The translations under genes and the position numbers were made by a program. From the NCBI GenBank assembly GCA_013368315.1, contig JAACJM010000009.1, positions 62,001-126,000 on the forward strand: 64,000 nt of DNA, written 5' to 3'. Below are positions 56,908 through 64,000 of this stretch, piece by piece. Each line of letters opens with the position of its first letter. Within the stretch, counting starts at the first letter, position 1. Origin of the DNA: Tetrapyrgos nigripes. Its lineage: Eukaryota > Basidiomycota > Agaricomycetes > Agaricales > Campanellaceae. The notes beneath the pieces were generated by a model, which saw only the letters and a list, made by a program, of their open reading frames with translations, was not told where the DNA came from and did no database searches.

Positions 56908-59900
56908 CTACCGAATGACCACAGCATCACGCGTAGTTCTCCCCCGCCAGGGCATACTAAAGGCACGCTGCAGCTTTCTGAAAAACATTTTCCCCCATTC
57001 TGGAAGGTAATATGGCTCTCCATCTTCACAGCAATCCACCATCCTCGCTAGTAGCTCAACACCATTGCTCCGTCTCCAAGAACGTCGCGTCCGCTTCAGT
57101 CCGCTCAAGGACTGGTCCATCGCTGCTTCGAGGTATATGGCAAGGCCAGGTAAGGATAGAGGAAGAGAGGGGTAGGGAAGATCCTGAGTTTGAGGTATCG
57201 TGTAATGCATCGAAACGTTTTTGTTACTTTCGCGGAGCATGGAAGGTAATACCGAGTTTGAGAAATTATATGAGCGAGGTAGCTGCTCGACACCGAATTC
57301 CTCTTCGATATCATGTGCCCTCATGGTGGGTAATGGATAGTCGACAGTCAACCAGATTACGAAACGCCAGTGTCTCGCTAGAGCAGGCTAGCCAAAAAGA
57401 TGATGAGGCGAAACGGCCAGTAGCGAGATAATCTGGTGACATACCTTGATAAACTGACAAACAACGCGAAGCTTGAACTCGGAATGAATTAGCATGCCGC
57501 CCGGAACGTCCACTTCAACATTGGTCTCTGGATGTCCTTTCAGCAAGTGTAATAATTGCGACCAACCGGGAGCTTGAATATGGAAAGGTTTATGACTTCG
57601 ATAACTGAGCAGAATCTGCTGAGGCAAAGCACCGGGACTTTCGAGAGAGCGCAGAGACACATATGACAATAATGGCTCGTCAAAGCCATGAGCTTTAACA
57701 AATGTCAGTGTTGGATCTCATGAAGGAAGAACATTGGCACGTACAAAAGCCATACATCAAATCATTGTTATGACTAGCAGGCAGCGGTCTAGCATTCTGG
57801 TCCTCGTCCAAATGATCATCAACACTCTCGGGACTGTCATACAGAGTATGATCTCCCTCGACCCAGCTCTCCGTAGGCTTCAGAACATCAGGTTCCAGAG
57901 TACAGTCCTGATCAGGACTGGAGGCCATATGAACACTGGTATTGGCCGTCTGAATGAGTTCCGGTTCCCAGTTTTCGGGAGGAGGATAATGCGACAAGCT
58001 CAGACACGACACTGAAGATGTAGTGGACAATGAGTCCTTGGAAACCCATGAAGTGCGTCGCGAAAGTGTTCCACATGATGCTCGAGGCTGTTCCTCGACG
58101 AGAGGAGCGAGCAGAAAAGCTGGGTCTGATTCCTCGTCTGGAAGATGTGCTGTCCTTGACGCGGGCCTTGACTGAGACCTCGAACGAATAGCCAGAGCCT
58201 GCACTATCCTGGAAGCAGTAGGCCTATACTCCGGATGGTCAACCCAGCAGTCTTCGATGAGATCCCATAGGTCATCTGATATCAGTGCTGCAGACTGTAC
58301 GGGACGAGGAGGTCGATTTCCTTTGAGAATCTCCGTGATCACTGAGATTTCCATCCTGATTTCGGCATAAGGAGGTTTTCCAGTGAATATCTGAACAATG
58401 ACCGATATCAGAAGGGTTATTCAAGACTGAAAGACTGACTGACCTCCAACATTGTGCATCCAAACGCATACACGTCCCTTGAGCTAGGTATCTTCTCTTT
58501 CCCAATCATTCGGCTCGGTTCAATGATTTCTGGTGCCATCCATCGCACAGAGCCGTGAATACCAGAAGAAGTTGTCGCAAACGACTGGGATTCAGTCACC
58601 AAAGCCAGGCCAAAATCAGCGAGACAACATGTCTTTGCCGAGTTCACCATGACATTTGCCTAGGCGTATCATCACCTAGATTCAGATGAAGAAAGTAATC
58701 GAGTTGAGACACGCTTACCCCTCTTATATCACCGTGTATGACTTGGGGATTGAGGTTATGCAAGTAGCGTAGCCCCTGGGCTATTTCGAGAAGCATACCC
58801 AGTCTGTCATGGTCCGGATTATTGTCGATAAAATTTAGAACGTTGCCGTTTTCCATCCAAGGGGAGACGAGACAGAAGCTGGGAGAGAACAGCACGGTAT
58901 TGACTCCCAAGAACGGAAGCACGTTGGGATGATCCAGCTGCTTCCACACGATGGCTTCGTTTGAAAATTCCTGCAATATATTTAAGAGAATTGGATATCG
59001 CTGAAATCGAGCTTCCCTACCTTGAAAAGCTGGGTTCGAACTGAGCTTGACGTGAAAAGTCTAAGCACTTTGACGCACACAACTTCAGAGTTATTGCGCC
59101 CTTTGTATATATCCTGGTCCACCGTCAATATCATCACCATATTACGACAATTCAAAGACTCACAGCAAACCCTCCTCCCCATACGGGATAGTCTCCCACT
59201 TTGACAAGATCATGGAGCAGAAATGAAGGCGGAAGGACATTGTGCTGACGCGATAACTCCCGAAGATACTTTAAACATTTCCGTCGATAAGACTCGGAAG
59301 ACTCAGCATTAGACACTTCCTAAAAACACCTTGAGTCTGGTATACGACAGACAGCCATATGTGACTAACTCACCAATTGTAACAGCTCAGAAATACCAAA
59401 AGCCCAGCGTCGCGTCAAGAGGCCAAAACCATTCAATTCTCCTGACGAGGATATAAGAGCTCGAAGTTCTGACGTGGTGTGAAGGAAGTCCTTTTCAATG
59501 CTTTCAGACTGAGGAGCAAAGATTTGACCGTCTCCAGATGAGGTGATAATAATTATAAGGTCGATGATGTCTGTCTCGTAATCGCCCGGACGGTCATACG
59601 AGCACACGACACGGAAGTCAGTAGTAGGAAAACCGGCCAAAAAACTCTGGAACTGATTTGGAGAATCACGGAAGCGACAAGCAGCTTGCTGAATGGAAAG
59701 AACAATGCTGTCAAGTACCAAGTTCAGTTCGGAGATGCTGAACGCCAAGTAGTCGTATGACGTACTCTTCAGACCGAAATCCTTCAACGTCGGACAGATA
59801 AACAATGACGTCTTCACCAGCACTACAGATGATCGTCTTAAAGCTGTTTCTGAGGGTTATGTGCGTTTAAGTAGTACACACCTGAAGAGGCCCTCATTTA

Positions 59901-59925
59901 CGGAAGCAACACACTCTCCAGTCAT
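56908..59925 (-). CDS. TKL-like protein kinase with N- and C-terminal extensions
   Basis: Starts MTGECVASVNEGLFR at 59925 and ends at TAG 56908-56910. An N-terminal region of about 200 residues has no recognised domain. The kinase domain has the Gly loop GGGFADIYKGR, the Lys in VVCVKVLRLF, EFSNEAIVWKQLDHPNVLPF, the catalytic loop VIHGDIRGANVMVN with HGD in place of HRD, the metal-binding ADFGLALVT, and an APE equivalent in GSVRWMAPEIIEP. SRDVYAFGCTMLE and RPTASRIVQAL complete it. HGD loops are typical of the expanded agaric TKL kinases. The C-terminus of about 350 residues includes a Ser/Arg patch and a segment read through CQFIK|PALARHWR, showing that the last exons belong to this gene. Cell role unknown. 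Confidence 0.85.
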
Positions 59926-60270
59926 TGTGAAAAGGCTCGGTTTTATTACTGTCCGCGTGAGTAGGAGGACTCAAGGAGGAGGGTCGCGAAAGCATGGGGT
60001 ATACGGGCACACGACGACCAGAGAGAGAGAGAGCGCGCACTGTCCCAGGATGCTGTACAATTCCTGTTAACTGAATATAATTAAGTACCTCGTCTTTTCC
60101 ACGGCCTGCGACTCCGAAAACGGTTTAAAGTCAGACAGTAAAATATCACTTCATTGTAGCAGATTGGTAGCAAATATGAAAAAACAAATATCCAATCGAA
60201 AGTACATTGTATAGTCAATGAAACCCCGAAATCAAAATCATAACTGCACAATCTATGTCCTCATCCAGCC

Positions 60271-62887
60271 TTATATGGAGATGCAAATCGAAATGCCTTG
60301 GTTCACTCTCCCAGTACCACTATTTCCGCAAGTAACGTGTGGATTCCTAGAACAAAGTCAGCTAAATTAGCGAAGTGAGAAGAGTTGGGTGAGGAACTCA
60401 CCATAGCCTGATATTTTCAAGGGATTGGCCATATCTGGTAGCAAGTTTTTGGCATGTGTCTGGGGTGGATAGTGTGACGGAATTCTTGCAATTGGAAACG
60501 GGATTGGTCGCCTTTGATGTGGATGAAGAAGACGAGGAGCTGGCAGAAGTTCTCGATACCGAAGAAGACGAAGAAGAGGTCCTTGAAGCGGCCGAAGAGG
60601 ACGAGGAGCTAGCAGCAGGAGAAGATGAGGACGAAGAACCTGTACTTAAGGGTGAAGTTGAAGGACAAAGCTTGAGGGTTACACCAACTTGCCTGTGCAC
60701 ATCGAAAATCAGCAAAGGATTTGAGAAACGATGATGAAATATGCGTACAAATTCGAGCAATCCACTCCTGGGTTATAGCTTTGCAACTGGTCGACACTCA
60801 GGCCGTTATCGTTCGTACTAGATTAAAACGTTAGTGTAAGCGTCGAAGTGAACATTCTAATAATGTGGAGCTTGCATTTTCCAGCAGTAGTCGCCACTCT
60901 TAACCGTATAAGGAGCCTTGGAGCACGAGGCCGAAGTGGAGGTGGAAGAACTTCCAGATGTCACACCAGAGCTACCAGAATTTGTCGGTGAAGTACTTGT
61001 ATTGCTACCAGATGTTGTGCCAGAGCTACCAGGGTTTGCGGATGAAGTACCAGTAATGTCAGTTGTAGAGCCAGCTGAAGATGGGCAAAGCTGCAAATCA
61101 ACACCAACTTGCCTATGAAACGTTACCGGTGAGTGAGCCTATCAACTTCTACATTTGAAGGCAAGAAAGACATACAGGGCGCCACAGTTAAGCCCAGGAT
61201 TATAGCTCTGCAGCTGGTCAACCGATAAACCATTATTATTAGCAATCAACCAGCAATACTCTCCGCTCTTCACGGTGTACGGAGCCTTAGTGCAGGCAGA
61301 GGTGGTGGTGGTGGTGGTGGTGGTGGTGGTGGCAGCACCGGAAGAACTGCTGCTGGAGGTACCGGGCGTACTGCCAGTACTACTGGTAGACGTACTTGGA
61401 CTTGCAGATGCGGAATTGGCGGAGCCCGAGGTCGGGGAACAAAGGTGGACAGGAGTACCGACAGCCCTACAGCATAGTGAGCCATCGTGAATGAAAATTA
61501 GGGTGACGAAGCAAACACATACAATGCATTGCAGTTCAAAATAGGATTATAGCTCTGAAGCTGGTCCACAGTCAAACCATTGTCGTTCGCAATCTTCCAG
61601 CAATAATCGCCATTCTGGACAATATAGGGAGTTTTAGAGCAACCACTCGAAGTGGACGCGGATGCACTGCCGCTTGTGGTACCCGACGCGGAACCTGACG
61701 ATGATGTTGATGTAGACGCGGTGCTGGAGAAGCTCGAAGAGCTACTGCCCGTACTTCCGGGAGTCTCGGAATACATATTAACAGTCCAAGTGCCATCGCA
61801 AGTCCAGGAGTCGTCACGAGTTTGCGGCGATCCGATGTAAGTGTACGGTTGCACACCCAAGCAAGCAGCACTGGTGATGAGATCGAATGATGCGCTCTGA
61901 AGTATGGCGATAGCTTCCGCAGAAGAGGTACCAGTCTGTTAAAAGGTAATGGTTAGCTTTACAAAGACGAGTCCAATTCAAATGATTTACCTGTTTCAAC
62001 ACATCATGGGCAAGGGTGAATTCAGGAGCACGAGGCATTACACCCGAATTATTTGCAGCAGCCGCTAGACCTTGGTAGAAAGCGAGTACTCCAGGGACAG
62101 TATTTACTCCCATACTGTCTCCAGAATCTTGATCCCAAGTGACGACAATCTTGTTATGTTTTGAAGTAATATAGTTGACTTGAGCTGGCAAGATGGCTCC
62201 GTAGGGTGGGCTAGGTAATGGTTATACTTTGGTAAAAATATCGTGGGGAGTTGCGAAGTAACACACCGGAAGATGTTGGGTTTGACACCAAGGATTTTGA
62301 TGAAGGCCTGGTCAAGACGCATAATCTCTACATCAATTTGATCGTTAGTGAGCGTAGAGACATTGGGGTGGCTCCAAGTGTGGTGCGCTGCGACGAGTTG
62401 AATAACCTGAGACCCGTTTGCAAGGAAAGGGACATACCGATTTCGTGGCCGTGGTTCCATACAGTTTGAACGTCAGCGACAATGTCGGGGTCATAGATGC
62501 AATTCCAGTTATTGCCGTTCATGACTATGGAAAGGTTAGAAAAGAACAGCGACAAGTCGCAACTAGAACTTGCAGAAAGTTCCCTTCGCATTTGCATTGT
62601 AGAGATTGGTGGAGACGTTGGTGGTATAAATATGGGGCCCATCATCGAAGCTCATTGAGAAGCCTTTTTTCGGTTTCAGCATCGTTATGGAGGAGAGAGA
62701 TGTGAGATATGGTAATTCTCAGCGTAAAAAGCAGAAAAGACGAAACAACTCATTCCTCACCTTGCTTACATTGTGTGATTGCATCGGTTACTGTCCTGCT
62801 ATGTATACTGCGATGATCACGTCGCGAATTCGAGTGAGCCGACACGGTCAAAGCAAATGTCAGAAGTAAAGTCGAAGAAGCAAGCAT
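60271..62887 (-). CDS. secreted chitin deacetylase (CE4/NodB) with three LysM domains and a Cys-rich C-terminal module
   Basis: Starts at 62887 with a signal peptide (MLASSTLLLTFALTVSA); intron join KQG|FSMSFDDGP. CE4 motifs are SFDDGP, HTWSHP, RPPYG, WDQDSGD and LAHD, all intact. The stretch LTNDQIDVEIMRLDQAFIK with its flanks is shared almost letter for letter with the deacetylase at 13999-17242. Three LysM modules follow, each of the pattern PY(I/T)V(Q/K)(N/S)GDYCW, NGL(T/S)VDQLQSYNP and CNAL or CGAL. The third has a GC-AG intron (60818-60875) that restores WKI|TNDNGLS. The last module, CKNSVTLSTPDTCQKLATRY, ends in NQGISICISI at TAA 60271-60273. A (GGT)n run encodes a Thr tract. The protein would deacetylate chitin at the wall or in the surroundings. 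Confidence 0.9.
61301..61332. repeat. (GGT)n microsatellite inside a LysM linker
   Basis: Ten to eleven GGT triplets on the plus strand are read as ACC on the minus strand and encode a poly-Thr tract in the linker before the second LysM module of the deacetylase. Length changes here stay in frame. Confidence 0.9.
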
Positions 62888-63784
62888 AGTTGAACGCGAG
62901 AGACGAGAATAAGGAGCGCTTTAAAAGAGAAAGAGGGAGGAAGCTATTCTAACAGAGCTGCTTCGTCAGAAAAGAGGATGATGACGAGAAGACTGAACGC
63001 TAGCTCACTTCCAAGTAAGCTATATTCTCGGCTTATGGCTCCTGTTCCTGCTTCCTTGCGGCTTGAATCGATCATGCAGCTGTACGGGCATTCGGGAGCG
63101 GAGTAGGCAAGACATACACGGAGATCTAGGACCTCCGATGGTGATTTTTTTTGCTACGATATGCGTTGAAATAGACTGGGGATCTGGAAATTAGAATCAG
63201 TTCTGTCAACTTCAAATTCGCATCCACCAAAGGGAAACAGACGTACGCTTTAATGAAGGTCTTCCACCCATGTAGGCTTTCGGTCAAGCGCTTCAAGTGA
63301 TCGCAGAGTACGTCGTGAACAGGGGAGATTCGGGAAACGATCTAAGTCAGGAGAATATTTCGCGTCTTCACCATAGTAACCTTTGTGGTTTCCTAGTCAG
63401 GCAGCAGGTGAGTTTGCTCCCCAAAGAAGAAAACGAGGTGCAAGAGAGAGAGGAACATTGTCACTGTGGTCGTTGAAGTGGTACCTGCAGCTGCAGCAGA
63501 TTTCCACGGTTTCTCGTCGAAACAATGACTTCAAGTTCAGATCATGCGCAAAATCGCGTGTTTAAGACTGGTCTTAGTAGGCTAAATCGCGATGATTTCT
63601 ACGATGTAGATGTACCACGTACAATATGTAATGAAGAGTGCAATAATTCGTATTAATCCTAATCCACCCGAATCCCAATTTCAAGTCCGTAAAAAGCAAA
63701 TAGTCTAGCACCAAGTCCCTTATAAAACGCACATCTTCAGAAGACACCAAAGAGTTGAAAGACCCTAACCTCCTCGATTCCATC
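62888..63784. other. intergenic between two minus-strand LysM genes
   Basis: Upstream region of the chitin deacetylase and 3' side of the next LysM gene. A TTTTAAAG element at about 62917-62924 is TATA-like, 30-40 bp before the deacetylase start. I see no gene; the frames at 63383-63565 (+) and 63574-63798 (-) lack recognisable content. Confidence 0.5.
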
Positions 63785-64000
63785 TTACTTCGATACACAC
63801 ACCGACGTACCCGACTTTACGCTTGCGCTGCTACTGCCACAGTTGATTGATGGGTTCCTAAATTGCAAGAGTGTGAACAAATGTAGACTATACGAATGGA
63901 GGACTAAACAGGGTACTCACCACAACTTCAAGTTCGCCAAGGAAATAATATATTGATTCGCAATGCTCTGACACGAGAGATTAGAAGCAAGCCTGACTGT
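63785..64000 (-). CDS. LysM-type protein, 3' end only (cut by window edge)
   Basis: The minus strand at the right edge codes for TVRLASNLSCQSIANQYIIS and LANLKLW. After a phase-2 GT-AG intron it continues NPSINCGSSSASVKSG and ends TSVCVSK, with TAA at 63785-63787. This is the Cys-rich LysM-like terminal module seen in the neighbouring deacetylase, with the intron at the same position and phase. The 5' part of the gene, including any catalytic domain, lies outside the window. It is probably a secreted chitin-binding protein or another deacetylase. Confidence 0.75.

Overview
The window reads as nuclear DNA of a filamentous basidiomycete, most likely an Agaricomycete. Genes are split by many short introns (about 45-60 nt, nearly all GT-AG, at least two GC-AG). 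The recognisable proteins are fungal: a SIN-type Cdc14, Coa3, an RTA1-like membrane protein, an agaric-style TKL kinase with an HGD catalytic loop, and chitin deacetylases carrying LysM domains. Protein-level calls come from reading motifs in the translated sequence; no database search was run. Exon joins were worked out by hand from splice consensus and reading frame.

Layout. 1-5.3 kb: one doubtful ORF, otherwise intergenic DNA with small repeats. 5.3-6.6 kb: a single-exon GATA zinc-finger regulator with an unusually long finger loop. 6.6-14.0 kb: a gene-poor stretch with at most one decayed gene. 14.0-17.2 kb (-): secreted chitin deacetylase with seven C-terminal LysM domains, three of them in near-identical 287-bp exon-intron repeats. 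18.2-28.1 kb: Nop13-like nucleolar RNA-binding protein (-) and arylamine N-acetyltransferase (+) from a 92-bp divergent promoter, a long foldback sequence, a 7-TM protein (+), succinate-semialdehyde dehydrogenase (-), and a Tpa1/Ofd1 prolyl hydroxylase (-). 28.1-32.6 kb: second gene-poor stretch with possible relics. 32.7-42.7 kb: 4-TM protein (-), Dph4 (+), tail-anchored coiled-coil protein (-), intron-containing tRNA-Pro(CGG) (-), Coa3 (+), Cdc14 (-). 42.9-45.8 kb: tandem pair of fumarylacetoacetate-hydrolase-family genes (+). 46.3-48.6 kb (-): secreted protein made only of LysM and LysM-like modules joined by Thr-rich linkers. 49.6-56.5 kb: Ddi1 (+), Spt3 (-), P-loop sulfotransferase-like protein (+), RTA1-like protein (+). 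56.9-59.9 kb (-): TKL-like protein kinase. 60.3-62.9 kb (-): second chitin deacetylase with LysM domains. 63.8 kb to the right edge (-): 3' end of a further LysM-type gene.

The most distinctive theme is a set of four chitin-directed secreted genes, all on the minus strand. They are built from LysM modules interrupted by an intron at the same place and phase (phase 2), so whole modules can be duplicated or exchanged without breaking the frame. Three of the genes also share a C-terminal Cys-rich, LysM-like module. The deacetylases would convert chitin to chitosan at the cell wall while the LysM arrays hold them on the polymer; the LysM-only protein could bind or shield chitin. The remaining genes are mostly housekeeping: ribosome biogenesis and modification, diphthamide synthesis, COX assembly, septation, SAGA, ubiquitin shuttling and the GABA shunt.
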